Below are positions 26,769 to 36,399 of a stretch of 64,000 bases of DNA, one piece after another. Position 1 is the stretch's first letter; the number at the start of each line of letters is the position of its first letter. The notes beneath the pieces are model-generated. The model was not told the origin of the DNA and made no database searches. It saw only the letters and a program-made list of their open reading frames with translations. Position numbers and translations under genes: made by a program. The stretch spans positions 1,617,001-1,681,000 of the forward strand of contig NZ_CP126080.1 of the NCBI RefSeq assembly GCF_030122805.1, written 5' to 3'. The DNA comes from Mesobacillus sp. AQ2 (lineage in GTDB: Bacteria; Bacillota; Bacilli; Bacillales; Cytobacillaceae).

Positions 26769-26919
26769 GTTCGCACCTCGAAAAGTCGTCATAACCACAG
26801 TATAAAAAGTTCGGGCACACAAGGTCAACTTGTGTTCCATTAAATAAAGTCGATTGTTTAAAAAGATCAAAGAAAGGGTAACATAATGATTCGCATAAAA
26901 AATGGTAGATCGCTCTGGA

Positions 26920-26948
26920 GGCCGGGATTAATTTCTCGGCCTTTTTTG
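26920..26948 (+). terminator. Terminator-like hairpin upstream of ykwC
   Basis: AGGCCGGGA / TCTCGGCCT with a short loop is followed by TTTTTT on the plus strand. It lies in the divergent ykwB-ykwC region, where no plus-strand gene ends, so it may be an attenuator in a ykwC leader or the end of a short transcript. Confidence 0.55.
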
Positions 26949-26998
26949 ATTCTAATGTTAGAATATATTTAAAATTAAAGAGGGAAGAAGGAGTACAT

Positions 26999-27880
26999 AT
27001 GCTATCCAAAGAAGATACTGTAATTGGATTCATCGGAACTGGTGTGATGGGGAAAAGCATGGCAGGTCATCTGCTTGAAGCAGGCTATCAGCTGACGGTT
27101 TTTACCAGAACAAAAGAAAAGGCTGCTGAATTGCTGGAAAAAGGTGCGGTCTGGTCAGAGTCACCACGTGAGGTTGCCCAAAAAGCGGATGTTGTTTTTA
27201 CAATCGTTGGTTACCCATCAGATGTAGAAGAGGTTTATTTGGGCGAGGAGGGACTAATCGCCAATGGGAAGCCTGGCAGTTATCTGATTGATATGACAAC
27301 ATCCACTCCATCCCTGGCAAAGAAGATTTATGAGGCAGCAAAAGAAAAAGGAATCCATGCGATTGATGCTCCTGTTTCCGGCGGTGATGTAGGTGCCCGG
27401 GAAGCAAGGCTCGCGATTATGGTCGGCAGTGATGACGAGGCCTTCCTTGAAGTGGAACCGCTGCTTAATATACTGGGCACGAATATCGTGCATCAAGGAG
27501 AGCCTGGTGCAGGCCAGCACACAAAGATGGCCAACCAGATTGCCATAGCATCGAACATGATCGGTGTATGTGAGGCAATCATCTACGCCGAAAAGGCCGG
27601 CCTTGATCCTGAGACCGTATTGAAAAGCATTTCTACCGGTGCTGCAGGCAGCTGGTCACTGTCAAACCTGGCACCAAGGATGATAGCAGGCAATTTCGAG
27701 CCTGGTTTCTTTATCAAGCATTTCATCAAGGATATGAAAATAGCCCTCGATGAAGCGAAACGGATGGACATGGAAGTGCCTGGACTCTCGATGGCTCTTT
27801 CATTGTATGAGCAGCTTGCGGAAAAAGGCGAAGAAAACAGCGGTACACAGGCGTTATATAAGTACTGGAAACAATCATAA
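26999..27880 (+). CDS. ykwC: 3-hydroxyisobutyrate dehydrogenase-family oxidoreductase, YkwC
   Basis: 293-residue NAD(P)-dependent beta-hydroxyacid dehydrogenase. Rossmann motif GFIGTGVMGKSMA is at residues 10-22; the substrate-binding motif DAPVSGGDVGA is near 122; the catalytic Lys is in GAGQHTKMANQ near 176. The family oxidises 3-hydroxyisobutyrate, tartronate semialdehyde and similar acids; the substrate here cannot be assigned. AGAAGGAG precedes the ATG. Corresponds in position to B. subtilis ykwC. Confidence 0.88.
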   Translation: MLSKEDTVIGFIGTGVMGKSMAGHLLEAGYQLTVFTRTKEKAAELLEKGAVWSESPREVAQKADVVFTIVGYPSDVEEVYLGEEGLIANGKPGSYLIDMTTSTPSLAKKIYEAAKEKGIHAIDAPVSGGDVGAREARLAIMVGSDDEAFLEVEPLLNILGTNIVHQGEPGAGQHTKMANQIAIASNMIGVCEAIIYAEKAGLDPETVLKSISTGAAGSWSLSNLAPRMIAGNFEPGFFIKHFIKDMKIALDEAKRMDMEVPGLSMALSLYEQLAEKGEENSGTQALYKYWKQS

Positions 27881-27942
27881 TATTTGCTAGTCATAGACCC
27901 CTCCCCAGGTAAAGATACTAAAACCTAAAGGAGGGGATTTCT

Positions 27943-28119
27943 ATGGCTAAAAGGACAAAAAAGAACGATCCGCAGCAAAAGAACAAAAAGGGTTTCGACT
28001 CTGCTGTCATTGATTCTGAGTTCTCACATGAGATTGGCAGTGCGGCGACAAATAAGATTCATAAAGATAAGGCGAAAAAAGAGAAAGCTCCTAAGAATAA
28101 CGGGAAATTCAAGGGATAA
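27943..28119 (+). CDS. Small Lys-rich hypothetical protein, 58 aa
   Basis: 58-residue, strongly basic protein starting MAKRTKKNDPQQKNKKG and ending in a Lys-rich tail, with a short less charged middle (SAVIDSEFSHEIGSAATN). The ribosome site AAAGGAGGGG is excellent and a terminator follows directly. The composition recalls minor small acid-soluble spore proteins, but I do not recognise a family. Confidence 0.6.
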   Translation: MAKRTKKNDPQQKNKKGFDSAVIDSEFSHEIGSAATNKIHKDKAKKEKAPKNNGKFKG

Positions 28120-28120
28120 T

Positions 28121-28153
28121 AAAAAGCCGTTCCCCTGTAGGGGAACGGCTTTC
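28121..28153. terminator. Bidirectional terminator
   Basis: Stem AAAGCCGTTCCCC / GGGGAACGGCTTT with a TGTA loop, between the 58-aa gene and patA. Confidence 0.92.
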
Positions 28154-28156
28154 AAA

Positions 28157-29302
28157 TTATTGTCGTAAATATCTTTCCAAACGGTCAAGCCCTTCTTTTA
28201 GGGTATCCATAGAATATGCATAGGAAAGGCGGAAATACCCCTCTCCAAATTCAGAGAAAGCACTCCCCGGAACAACTGCCAGCTTTGCTTCTTTGACTAA
28301 ATCCATGCAAAAATCAAATGAGGAAATATTGCTTTCCGGAATTTTAATGAAAAAGTAGAACGCTCCTTCAGGCTTGATGACATCAAGGCCCATGGAGGTG
28401 AGTCTTTTGAATACATAATCGCGCCTAATGGCATACTCCTTTTTCATTGGCAATGCGTCATCAACCCCTGCCGTCAAAGCCTCCAGCGCAGCCATTTGTG
28501 AAATCGAAGTTGCACAGGTCACATTGTATTGATGTACCTTCAGAATATGTTTCGCCAGATATTCAGGCGCAAAAAGCATGCCTATCCGCCAGCCTGTCAT
28601 TGAGTGTGATTTGGAAAGCCCGTTTATGACAATTGTCTGTTCCTTCAGGAATTGCGCAATTGATATATGTTCCTGCTCGTAAACCAGTTCACTGTATATT
28701 TCATCAGCCAGCACAAAAATATCCTTGTCCATCAGGAGTTTTGTAATTTCTTTGAGTTCGGTCTCATTCAGGCTGACCCCGGTAGGATTCGATGGATATG
28801 GAAGGACAATACACCTTGTTTTTTCGGTAATCAGGCCCTTAATCAACGCGGCTGTCATCCGAAATCCGGTTTTCCTGATGTCCGCATAGATTGGGGTAGC
28901 ACCGCAAAGCTTGATGATTGGCTCGTATCCTGGATAAACAGGACCGGGCAGGATCACCTCACAGCCTTCATCAAGGATGGTCCGGAAGGTGATATCAATC
29001 GCTTCACTTGCGCCAACTGTGATGATTGTTTCTTGTTCAGCTGAATAAGAAACATGGTACTTATCTCTGTAGAAATCCGCTGCGGCCTCTCTTAGCTGAA
29101 TCAGACCGGCATTATGTGTATATGTAGTGATATTAGATCCTATAGCCTGCTTGCCTGCTTCTTTAACATGTTCAGGGGTTTTGAAGTCAGGCTGGCCGAT
29201 TGTCAAAGAAACCATATCTTCTACATGGGCAACCATGTTGAAAAATTTCCTGATGCCTGAGATCTCTATGTTTTTAACCCGATTATTAATTAAATGCTCC
29301 AC
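28157..29302 (-). CDS. patA: PatA, N-acetyl-LL-diaminopimelate aminotransferase
   Basis: 381-residue PLP enzyme (fold type I) of the acetylase branch of diaminopimelate/lysine synthesis, in the same pathway as dapH and dapL at 45-47 kb. The PLP lysine is in NGLSKSHSMTGWRIG near residue 230, preceded by the PSNPTG motif near 155. The GTG at 29302 is chosen: GGGAGGG lies nine bases upstream and the product then starts MEHLINNR like B. subtilis PatA, while the ATG codons just upstream overlap that ribosome site. Confidence 0.88.
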   Translation of the reverse strand: MEHLINNRVKNIEISGIRKFFNMVAHVEDMVSLTIGQPDFKTPEHVKEAGKQAIGSNITTYTHNAGLIQLREAAADFYRDKYHVSYSAEQETIITVGASEAIDITFRTILDEGCEVILPGPVYPGYEPIIKLCGATPIYADIRKTGFRMTAALIKGLITEKTRCIVLPYPSNPTGVSLNETELKEITKLLMDKDIFVLADEIYSELVYEQEHISIAQFLKEQTIVINGLSKSHSMTGWRIGMLFAPEYLAKHILKVHQYNVTCATSISQMAALEALTAGVDDALPMKKEYAIRRDYVFKRLTSMGLDVIKPEGAFYFFIKIPESNISSFDFCMDLVKEAKLAVVPGSAFSEFGEGYFRLSYAYSMDTLKEGLDRLERYLRQ

Positions 29303-29438
29303 GTATGACATCCCTCCCATTATCATTCCTATTTTACCATGTTAAAGTGGAAAGTTGTAAATTCATCTAAAAGGAAAAAGGGTTAATGAAAGAAGCAGAG
29401 AATATTAATTTAGGTAGAAATGGAAAGGGGTGTTCCGC

Positions 29439-29912
29439 TTGGACTTGGAACAAATCAAAAAACATTATACAGAGTTTGATATCTGGATCCAATCATTGAG
29501 AAATCTTGACGCCAGTGAATGGCTTATGCCGCTGGGAGAGGGGAAATGGACGGTAGCCGCGGTAGTATCCCATCTGCTCTTCTGGGATAAATTTTCATTG
29601 GAGGAGCGATTTCCGTATTTTAAAGAAGACGCAGTTTTGCCATCATTTCCTGATTTTCAGGAAATCAATGACAAGGCGCGTGAATATGCTGAAAATAATG
29701 CGACAAAGGACCAAATCCTTGATGAACTCCTTGAGGTCCGTCAAGAGTTCCATGGAATGCTTGAACACATGAATCAAGACGCTCTTGCAGTCTCATTCAA
29801 AATTTCCGACCATCAAATGACGACTGGTGCATATTTTGCGGACTTTATCTGGCACGATCTCCATCATCAAAAACAAGTAGATGCTGTGTTAGGATGGGCA
29901 GTCGCAAATTGA
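29439..29912 (+). CDS. DinB-family protein
   Basis: 157-residue four-helix-bundle protein of the DinB/YfiT superfamily. Metal-ligand histidines typical of the fold are seen in AVVSHLLFWDKF (near residue 43) and in HDLHHQKQVDAVLGW near the C-terminus. Family members include thiol-dependent S-transferases (BstA) and damage-induced proteins. TTG at 29439 is chosen because GAAAGGGG stands eight bases upstream. Confidence 0.75.
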   Translation: MDLEQIKKHYTEFDIWIQSLRNLDASEWLMPLGEGKWTVAAVVSHLLFWDKFSLEERFPYFKEDAVLPSFPDFQEINDKAREYAENNATKDQILDELLEVRQEFHGMLEHMNQDALAVSFKISDHQMTTGAYFADFIWHDLHHQKQVDAVLGWAVAN

Positions 29913-29988
29913 TTTCATATGCAGACCTTTTTTGGTGTGCTTTAAATTTTTTCGACAAAAACAAACAATCAAAAAAGGATGAGTAGTT

Positions 29989-30558
29989 ATGTCAAATACC
30001 GTAAAACATAGAAGGATAATTTTAGATTTAGCAATTACTTTAGATGGATTTATTGAAGGGAAAAATGGAGAAGTTGATTGGTGTATCATGGACCCTGATA
30101 TGGAGTTTACTGATTTCTTGAATCAAATTGATACTATTTTATATGGCAGGAAAAGCTACGATTCATGGGGACAATATTTTCCAAAAAATGATGACCCTGA
30201 TACCGAAAAGGAAATATGGAAACTGGTTCATAGTAAAAAGAAATATGTTTTTTCCAGAACACTGAATGCGATTGATCATCAAGCAATAGTCATAAATGAT
30301 AATATCCTTGGAGAAGTAAATAAATTGAAGCAAGAGCCTGGTAAAGACATTTGGCTATATGGCGGAGCAAGTCTTATTAAAACTTTTATAAATCTCGGGC
30401 TTGTTGATGAATTTAGATTATCTATTCACCCTGTTGCATTGGGGGAAGGAAAACCGTTGTTTATTGATTTAAAACAGAGGATTAATTTAAAAATGGTTAA
30501 TACAAGAACATTTTCCTCAGGCGTTGTGCAAATAATTTATCATTGGCACGGTAACTAA
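29989..30558 (+). CDS. Dihydrofolate reductase / RibD C-terminal domain protein
   Basis: 189-residue protein of the DHFR-like RibD_C family (as B. subtilis YwjB/YyaP). Characteristic segments: ITLDGFIEGKNGEVDW near residue 16, ILYGRKSYD near 48, and WLYGGASLIKTFI near 125. It should bind NADPH; the substrate is unknown. The coding sequence looks visibly more AT-rich than its neighbours, and it is inserted between patA and cheV, which are adjacent in B. subtilis; both suggest acquisition by transfer. Confidence 0.78.
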   Translation: MSNTVKHRRIILDLAITLDGFIEGKNGEVDWCIMDPDMEFTDFLNQIDTILYGRKSYDSWGQYFPKNDDPDTEKEIWKLVHSKKKYVFSRTLNAIDHQAIVINDNILGEVNKLKQEPGKDIWLYGGASLIKTFINLGLVDEFRLSIHPVALGEGKPLFIDLKQRINLKMVNTRTFSSGVVQIIYHWHGN

Positions 30559-30593
30559 AACCTATTGTAATAAATAATCTAATATTGAATGTT

Positions 30594-30628
30594 AAAGGGG
30601 AATCCATAAATAATGGGTTCCCTTTTTT
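30594..30628 (+). terminator. Terminator after the DHFR-like gene
   Basis: AAAGGGGAATCC pairs imperfectly with GGGTTCCCTTT, followed by T-run. Confidence 0.85.
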
Positions 30629-30669
30629 AATGTAATTATCAACACAAAATTTTTACAAGGCCTTTTGCC

Positions 30670-30696
30670 TAAAGGTATTAGCCGACCTGCCGATAA
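30670..30696 (+). promoter_or_regulatory. Sigma-D (motility) promoter of cheV
   Basis: TAAA (30670-30673), exactly 15 bp, GCCGATAA (30689-30696): this matches the sigma-D consensus TAAA-N15-GCCGATAT in all but the last base. It lies about 40 bp before the cheV start codon. Confidence 0.88.
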
Positions 30697-30737
30697 TAGG
30701 TATATAGTACTTATATTTTTTTTAGAGAAGGAAGAGC

Positions 30738-31643
30738 ATGATGAATGATAGCAGTATTTTATTAGAATCGGGCACGAATGAACTGGAAATTGTCGAGTTC
30801 GGCATCGGCCAGAATAAATTTGCCATAAATGTCATGAAAGTAAAAGAAATCCTCAATCCGGTGCCTGTCGTGGAGATTCCACAGTCACATCCATTTGTGG
30901 AGGGAATCATGGAACTGAGGGGAGAGGTGCTTCCTGTCATTAATGTGGCGTCTGCTTTAGGACTGCCTCAATCTGCCAATCCTCAAATGGATAAGTTCAT
31001 AGTAGCGGAATTCAATCGGCAAAAGACGGTATTCCACGTCCATACAGTTTCGCAAATTCATCGTATCTCATGGACTCAGATTGAGAAACCATCTGATCTG
31101 TATCAGGGACAGGAGAGCCAGGTGATCGGTGTGATCAAGCTGGGAGGAGAGATGGTTCTTTTCCTGGACTTTGAAAAGATTCTTCTTGAGATCAATCCTG
31201 ATTCTGGGGTAAAAATCAGTGATGTCAAAAAGCTGGGGCCGAGAGAGCGTTCATTGAAAAAAATCGTGATTGCAGAGGATTCTGCGATGCTGAGAAAAAT
31301 GCTTCATGACACATTGAGTGAAGCAGGATTCGATAACCTGGAGTTCTTCGAGAATGGGCAGGATGCAATCACTTATCTTGAACACCTGGCAGGAAATCCA
31401 CAGGAGCTGCCAGGGGCAGTCCAGCTTGTGATCACGGATATTGAAATGCCGCAGATGGATGGCCATCATCTGACAAAGAGGATAAAGGAGCATCCGGTTC
31501 TGTCAAAGCTCCCGGTGATCATCTTCTCTTCGTTGATCACGAACGAGCTGCGCCATAAGGGAAGTGTTGTGGGTGCGGATGCCCAGATCAGCAAGCCGGA
31601 GATCGCACAGCTGGTCCTGAAGATTGATGAATTAATTTTATAA
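30738..31643 (+). CDS. cheV: CheV, CheW-receiver chemotaxis coupling protein
   Basis: 301-residue cytoplasmic protein: CheW-like domain at about 15-155, which links receptors to CheA, and a response-regulator receiver at about 172-300 whose phosphoacceptor Asp is in VITDIEMPQMDG near residue 235. Phosphorylation of the receiver adapts the receptor array. It is expressed from a sigma-D promoter, so it is made with flagellar genes. No receptor or che operon gene is in this window. Two adjacent ATG codons exist; the first, with AAGGAAG upstream, is used. Confidence 0.93.
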   Translation: MMNDSSILLESGTNELEIVEFGIGQNKFAINVMKVKEILNPVPVVEIPQSHPFVEGIMELRGEVLPVINVASALGLPQSANPQMDKFIVAEFNRQKTVFHVHTVSQIHRISWTQIEKPSDLYQGQESQVIGVIKLGGEMVLFLDFEKILLEINPDSGVKISDVKKLGPRERSLKKIVIAEDSAMLRKMLHDTLSEAGFDNLEFFENGQDAITYLEHLAGNPQELPGAVQLVITDIEMPQMDGHHLTKRIKEHPVLSKLPVIIFSSLITNELRHKGSVVGADAQISKPEIAQLVLKIDELIL

Positions 31644-31659
31644 GGCAGATTGGCTATCA

Positions 31660-31692
31660 AAAAAAGAAAGCTGGGCTTCCAGCTTTCTTTTA
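31660..31692. terminator. Bidirectional terminator
   Basis: Stem AAAAGAAAGCTGG / CCAGCTTTCTTTT with GCTT loop, between cheV and ykyB. Confidence 0.92.
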
Positions 31693-32160
31693 AGGATATC
31701 TTTCGCCAAGCTTTTTGAATACTGGCTTTGCATATTTTCTTGTCCTGGCAGTACTGGAAGCTTCCTGTGCCTCCTTTAAACCAGTGTAGGATGACAATAA
31801 TTTCTTTGCATTGGTCAATGAGATCGATGCTTTCGGATTCCGGACTGTCTGATCAAGCTTTCCCAGATGGGGCAGCAGTTCAAAGTCCTGCTTAGTCGGC
31901 GGGATATGGAATGTATAATCTCCGCAAACCACGAGTACGTCTGACTGCTGCTGACTGTTCCTCGGATTGTTTGAAAAATGAAGACCAGCCTTTTTGGCTT
32001 TTCCTTCCCTGAGCATTTTTTTTATCGCATCATGTTTTAACTGATAAAGAAATTTCGCATTTGGAGCAGTCTTGGCATGACGGTTCACGGTGAAGATTGC
32101 TTGCGAGAGGTTCTCAATCGTTGGACGGAGTTGGGGAATATTGTTCCTTTCATTCTTCAA
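31690..32160 (-). CDS. ykyB: YkyB-like protein
   Basis: 156-residue basic protein of unknown function matching B. subtilis YkyB, which also lies beside cheV. It begins near RPTIENLSQAIFTVNRHAKT and contains SDVLVVCGDYTFHIPP in the middle. The start is TTG at 32160 with AAAGGAG nine bases upstream. A -10 box TATAAT is visible on the minus strand about 60 bp upstream, so it may have its own promoter after ykuD. Confidence 0.8.
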   Translation of the reverse strand: MKNERNNIPQLRPTIENLSQAIFTVNRHAKTAPNAKFLYQLKHDAIKKMLREGKAKKAGLHFSNNPRNSQQQSDVLVVCGDYTFHIPPTKQDFELLPHLGKLDQTVRNPKASISLTNAKKLLSSYTGLKEAQEASSTARTRKYAKPVFKKLGERYP

Positions 32161-32270
32161 TTGGATAGGCTCCTTTCTTCGTTAGGACTTATGCAAGTCC
32201 TTTTTAACCATATTTCTATTATACCCTTTATTTGGCTTTTTGAGAAATAGAAGCCTATCATCGAGCATTA

Positions 32271-32768
32271 TTATGGTCTGATGGTTACTCTTGTTCCATT
32301 GGGTACTTGCCGGGCCAATTCGAGGACATCTTTATTATGCATGCGTATACATCCTTTTGAAACTAACTTGCCGATGGAGGCAGGATTATTTGTCCCATGG
32401 ATTCCATACCCAAGTTTGGAAAGTGATAACCACATTACGCCATAAGGCCCGCCTGGGTTGGGTTCTCTGTTGACAATGACAAATTCACCGACCGGGGTTT
32501 GAGTCAGCATTTTCCCGATGCCGACTGGGTAGGTTTTTACTGTATGGCCTGCTCTGGATAAACTGAGCCTTTTGCTGGTTAATGATACCGAAATGGAATA
32601 AGGAATGGAAGCTGGCTCTGGAAGTCCGGGAATTGAAATCCGCTGGCCTGGATAGATGAGCGCCGGGTTGATGATTCCGGGATTCGCAGACAGGATTTGG
32701 CCGATGGGCCGGCGGTAATTAGCTGCGATAACGACCAAAGACTCGCCTTTTTTAACAATATGATACAT
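32271..32768 (-). CDS. ykuD: YkuD, LysM-L,D-transpeptidase
   Basis: 165-residue enzyme made of an N-terminal LysM domain (about 1-48, [14 protein letters not shown]) that binds peptidoglycan and a YkuD catalytic domain. The catalytic motif is [10 protein letters not shown] ... [11 protein letters not shown] with the nucleophile Cys near residue 141. It forms or exchanges peptide cross-links in the cell wall; in B. subtilis it is a spore-associated protein. There is no signal peptide, as in B. subtilis YkuD. The ribosome site AGGAGG precedes the ATG. Confidence 0.92.
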   Translation of the reverse strand: MYHIVKKGESLVVIAANYRRPIGQILSANPGIINPALIYPGQRISIPGLPEPASIPYSISVSLTSKRLSLSRAGHTVKTYPVGIGKMLTQTPVGEFVIVNREPNPGGPYGVMWLSLSKLGYGIHGTNNPASIGKLVSKGCIRMHNKDVLELARQVPNGTRVTIRP

Positions 32769-32970
32769 AAAATCTCCTCCTCTGAATCAGCTTATGCCTG
32801 TTGGAGAGGAAGGTCACCCTGCGGTTTCCGGATGTCGATTTTTAGCGAAAATTTGTAAATATTAAAAAAATAGTATCGTTTTTCCTTATTCAAAAAGGTA
32901 AAATAGGGATATAAAACTATTTCGGATCATGGACCAGGTACGAACGTACTTCTGGAATGAGGATGGTTAG

Positions 32971-35082
32971 ATGGATCAGATGAAGCAATCACGAATCACA
33001 AAAAGGAGGAGCACACCAGCTCCCAATAAAATAGAACAGATGATTTCAGATATCATCTTTAAACATGTGACGGATCTTGTTTTTATCATGAAGGTAGAAC
33101 CGGGATTTCAATTCCGTTACTTATTTGCGAATGAAAACGGGCTGCTTCACGCGGGAATGGACCCGCGTGATATTGGCAAGACGATGAAGGAAGTATTGCC
33201 TGTTGACCGGTTTGCCCATTTGCAGCAGCAGTATGTAAAGTCCGTGAAAACTGGTGAGGAAGTCGTTTTCCATCATGAAGTTGATCTAGAAAATGAAAAA
33301 CAGGTTCTTGGTGAGACGCTGCTGACCCCGGTGAAGAATGTTTCAGGGGACGTTCAATATGTTGTAGCGGTAACCCGGGATATTACCGAAACGATGAAGG
33401 AAAAGAATAGATTGATTGACAGTGAGCAGCGCTATCGTTCACTTATCGACCATAATCTTGATGCGGTTTTTTCAATCGATCTAAAAGGAAAAATCCTTGA
33501 TGTCAACCCAGCTGCGCAAATATTGACCGGTTATACGGTCAAACAGCTTAAATCGAGGAAGATCACCAGCTTGATTTGCGAGAGTGACCTGCCGCCATTC
33601 CACGAACTTTTGGCTGATACGAAACATGGAAATGCAAAGGAATCGCTTGATTGCCGCTTCATGCACCGAAAGGGCAATTTCCTGACAGTCCATTTGAAGA
33701 CGATACCAATTGTGATTCATTCTGAAATAAAAGGCATGTATATCATCATACGGGACCTTTCCGAACAGGCTAAAAATACCGAGTTGATAAGATACATGGC
33801 ATTCCACGATCAGCTTACAGGGCTGCAAAACCGAAGGGCACTTCTCGATCATCTTGATAGTCTTGTCAAAAGCCGAATGAAGCAAAAAAATCCATTCGCC
33901 CTTCTCTTTCTTGATATCGATCGGTTCAAGTATTTGAACGATACACTGGGTCATCTTGTTGGCGACCAGATTCTGAAACAGGTTGCCGATCGACTGGTCG
34001 AAATCCAAAAAGAAAACTGTACTGTGTACAGACAAGGCGGTGACGAATTCATCATTGTCCTTGAAGAAACAGGAAGGCTGGCCGCAGGTGAATTTGCACA
34101 AAAAATATTATCCGGATTCAACGAATCTTTTTATTTCAATTCCCAGGAGTATTATATAACACCAAGCATTGGAATCAGTCTATATCCCAATGATGGCAGG
34201 GACGCTGAATCCTTGATTAAATATGCGGATGAAGCATTATATAGCGTTAAAGAAAAAGGGAAAGCACACTACCAATTTTATCGGTCAGACATGCAATCAA
34301 CAGGAATCAATGTCGTTACCCTTGAGGCCCATTTGCGAAAAGCCATCGAACGGGAAGAACTGGAACTTTATTTTCAGCCGCAGGTGAACTTAATTACCAA
34401 TGAAATTTCCAGCTTTGAAGCTTTGCTTCGATGGAACAGCACTGAGTTTGGCTTTATTTCTCCTGCTGAATTCATTCCGCTTGCAGAAGATACCGGGTTG
34501 ATCATCCCGATCGGCAACTGGGTAATTGACAGGGCATGCCGTCAAATCAGGGAATGGTCTGAGAAGGCAGGGAGACCAATCAGGATTGCGGTCAATATAT
34601 CCCCGAAGCAATTCTTGCAGCTGGATTTAGTCAGGGTGATTAAAAATGCGGTTGAACAGCATGATATAGATCCTGGCCTTCTGGAAATTGAGATTACAGA
34701 AGGAGCAATGCAGGATACGAAAGAAACAATCCCAACCTTGAAACGTTTGAAAGATCTAGGAATCAAAATTTCCGTTGATGATTTTGGGACAGGCTACTCA
34801 TCACTCAGTTATTTAAAGCAGTTTCCTATTGATGTATTGAAGATTGACCAGAGTTTCATAGGGGATATAAAGTATAACGGCAAGGATGCCGCCATCATAA
34901 CAACCATTATCCACCTTGGCAAAAGCCTGGGCATGGAAGTGATTGCCGAAGGTGTTGAAGAACCAAGCCAGGTAGAATTCCTTACAAATGCCGATTGCGA
35001 AAAAGCCCAGGGGTTCTTTTTTGCAAGACCATTAAAAGTAATGGAAGCAGAAGAGAGATTCATAATGAAAACAAGCAGCTGA
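32971..35082 (+). CDS. PAS-PAS-GGDEF-EAL cyclic-di-GMP enzyme
   Basis: 703-residue soluble sensor enzyme. Two PAS-type domains (about 25-135 and 150-260) lead into a GGDEF domain (about 270-430) with intact active site RQGGDEFII near 355, and an EAL domain (about 450-695) with [21 protein letters not shown] and EGVEE all present. Both synthesis and breakdown of cyclic-di-GMP look possible. The product-inhibition RxxD site expected five residues before GGDEF is absent (KENC stands there). No signal peptide or membrane helix. This gene is not at this place in B. subtilis. Confidence 0.88.
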   Translation: MDQMKQSRITKRRSTPAPNKIEQMISDIIFKHVTDLVFIMKVEPGFQFRYLFANENGLLHAGMDPRDIGKTMKEVLPVDRFAHLQQQYVKSVKTGEEVVFHHEVDLENEKQVLGETLLTPVKNVSGDVQYVVAVTRDITETMKEKNRLIDSEQRYRSLIDHNLDAVFSIDLKGKILDVNPAAQILTGYTVKQLKSRKITSLICESDLPPFHELLADTKHGNAKESLDCRFMHRKGNFLTVHLKTIPIVIHSEIKGMYIIIRDLSEQAKNTELIRYMAFHDQLTGLQNRRALLDHLDSLVKSRMKQKNPFALLFLDIDRFKYLNDTLGHLVGDQILKQVADRLVEIQKENCTVYRQGGDEFIIVLEETGRLAAGEFAQKILSGFNESFYFNSQEYYITPSIGISLYPNDGRDAESLIKYADEALYSVKEKGKAHYQFYRSDMQSTGINVVTLEAHLRKAIEREELELYFQPQVNLITNEISSFEALLRWNSTEFGFISPAEFIPLAEDTGLIIPIGNWVIDRACRQIREWSEKAGRPIRIAVNISPKQFLQLDLVRVIKNAVEQHDIDPGLLEIEITEGAMQDTKETIPTLKRLKDLGIKISVDDFGTGYSSLSYLKQFPIDVLKIDQSFIGDIKYNGKDAAIITTIIHLGKSLGMEVIAEGVEEPSQVEFLTNADCEKAQGFFFARPLKVMEAEERFIMKTSS

Positions 35083-35100
35083 TCAGCTGCTTGTTTTTTT
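35068..35100. terminator. Bidirectional terminator
   Basis: Perfect palindrome AAACAAGCAGCTGATC and its complement, with T-run on the plus strand and A-run for the minus strand, between the cyclic-di-GMP gene and ykuE. It overlaps the end of the upstream gene. Confidence 0.9.
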
Positions 35101-35979
35101 GTGGCGGAGTGTAAATAATGTAAGTTCAGGCTGTGACAAAAACCTGAACGGAAGCCTGGTTGTTCCCAGTCCGCGATTCACATATAGTTTAAATTCCTTG
35201 TTGTTTCCTCCGTCATAGAAGCCTTCTACGTATTTTTCGGCAAATGGCGGGGTAACCAGTGGACCGTAAAAGGGTATCTGGATTTGTCCGCCGTGGCTGT
35301 GGCCGCTCAGCTGCAATTGAATAGAATATTGTGCTGCTTCATCTGCTTTATCTGGAGCATGGGATAAGAGGATGGTATAGGATTCATTAGGTATTTTGGA
35401 CATAGCCTCTGCCAGATTTGGCTTGCCAAGCATGGCATCGTCAATGCCGGAAATCCAGATCGAACTGCCATCAAGAAGCCTGACATCAGCAGAATCGTTC
35501 AGCAGCAAGGTGAAACCTGATTGCTCCATCATTTGTTTATATAAATCAGAACCATATCCTCCATGATCGTGATTTCCATATACAGCAAATTTTCCAAGAG
35601 GGGCCTCTAACTGTTGTAACAGTGTGATGATTGTCCTTTTCTTTTCTGTAAAGTGCCGGGGGTCATCAAGTAAATCGCCTGTAAAAACAATCAAATCCGG
35701 ATTCAGTTCATTGATTTTGGCAACCAGCTTCGCAAGCTGCTCAATTGTATATTGAAAACCAATATGAGTATCGCTGAATTGGATGATCTTCACTCCATCA
35801 AATCCTGCCGGAAGCATGGCGCTCCTGATAGTATGGCGCTTGATATCAAGCATCCGAGGCTCGACTTCCCGGGCATAGAAATAGCCGCCAGCGGTGAGTC
35901 CGCCTGCAGTCAATAATGTGCCGACTGCCTTTTTTATAAATTTCCTCCGGGTGATTTGCTCAGACATGAAAAATACCAA
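35083..35979 (-). CDS. ykuE: YkuE, Tat-exported metallophosphoesterase
   Basis: 298-residue calcineurin-like phosphoesterase. An N-terminal twin-arginine signal (TRRKFIKKAVG, then a hydrophobic stretch) indicates Tat export; B. subtilis YkuE is a known substrate of TatAyCy. Metal-site motifs follow: FSDTHIG near 67, TGDLLDD near 100, GNHDHGG near 135 and SGHSHGGQ near 225. TTG at 35979 has GGAG five bases upstream; ATG at 35967 is an alternative with poorer spacing. Confidence 0.88.
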   Translation of the reverse strand: MVFFMSEQITRRKFIKKAVGTLLTAGGLTAGGYFYAREVEPRMLDIKRHTIRSAMLPAGFDGVKIIQFSDTHIGFQYTIEQLAKLVAKINELNPDLIVFTGDLLDDPRHFTEKKRTIITLLQQLEAPLGKFAVYGNHDHGGYGSDLYKQMMEQSGFTLLLNDSADVRLLDGSSIWISGIDDAMLGKPNLAEAMSKIPNESYTILLSHAPDKADEAAQYSIQLQLSGHSHGGQIQIPFYGPLVTPPFAEKYVEGFYDGGNNKEFKLYVNRGLGTTRLPFRFLSQPELTLFTLRHKKTSS

Positions 35980-36135
35980 CCTATCTCCAAATTTTCTCTA
36001 CTATACTAGCAAACATACATGGAAAAAAGAAGTGCCATTTTAGGGAAGGAATTCATTTTTGTGTTTCTTGATCATGACTCTGGGGAAGAGAAAGGAAAAG
36101 TATGACTTGTCCTTTCGGTAAAAGAGGTGTTGTTG

Positions 36136-36360
36136 ATGAAATATTATGATATGAGAATGGAAATAATGTTCATACCCATGAAAAATGGCTATTTAAAAGT
36201 TTTTGTTTCCGGTTTTGACCGTTTAGGAACTTGGGGGAACTCAATCGCTGTCTTTAATGGGGTGTCGGCAACAGCAAAAGGTTTTAATAAGAAGAGGACA
36301 ATCGTCCATTCTATTGCCAAACTTCATAAATCGCTTGAGAGGAAGAGCGGAGGGAAATAA
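36136..36360 (+). CDS. Small hypothetical protein, 74 aa
   Basis: Not recognised. A 74-residue basic protein that starts MKYYDMRMEIMFIP and ends in a Lys/Arg-rich tail. ATG at 36136 is chosen because AAAGAGG stands eight bases upstream; the GTG and TTG codons just before it overlap that site. It is followed by a shared terminator. Confidence 0.5.
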   Translation: MKYYDMRMEIMFIPMKNGYLKVFVSGFDRLGTWGNSIAVFNGVSATAKGFNKKRTIVHSIAKLHKSLERKSGGK

Positions 36361-36364
36361 AAGA

Positions 36365-36390
36365 GAAAGGCCGGAAGGAATCCAGCCTTT
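36365..36390. terminator. Bidirectional terminator
   Basis: Imperfect stem AAAGGCCGGA / TCCAGCCTTT with an AGGAA loop; T-rich tail on the plus side. Confidence 0.7.
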
Positions 36391-36399
36391 ATCGATTTT

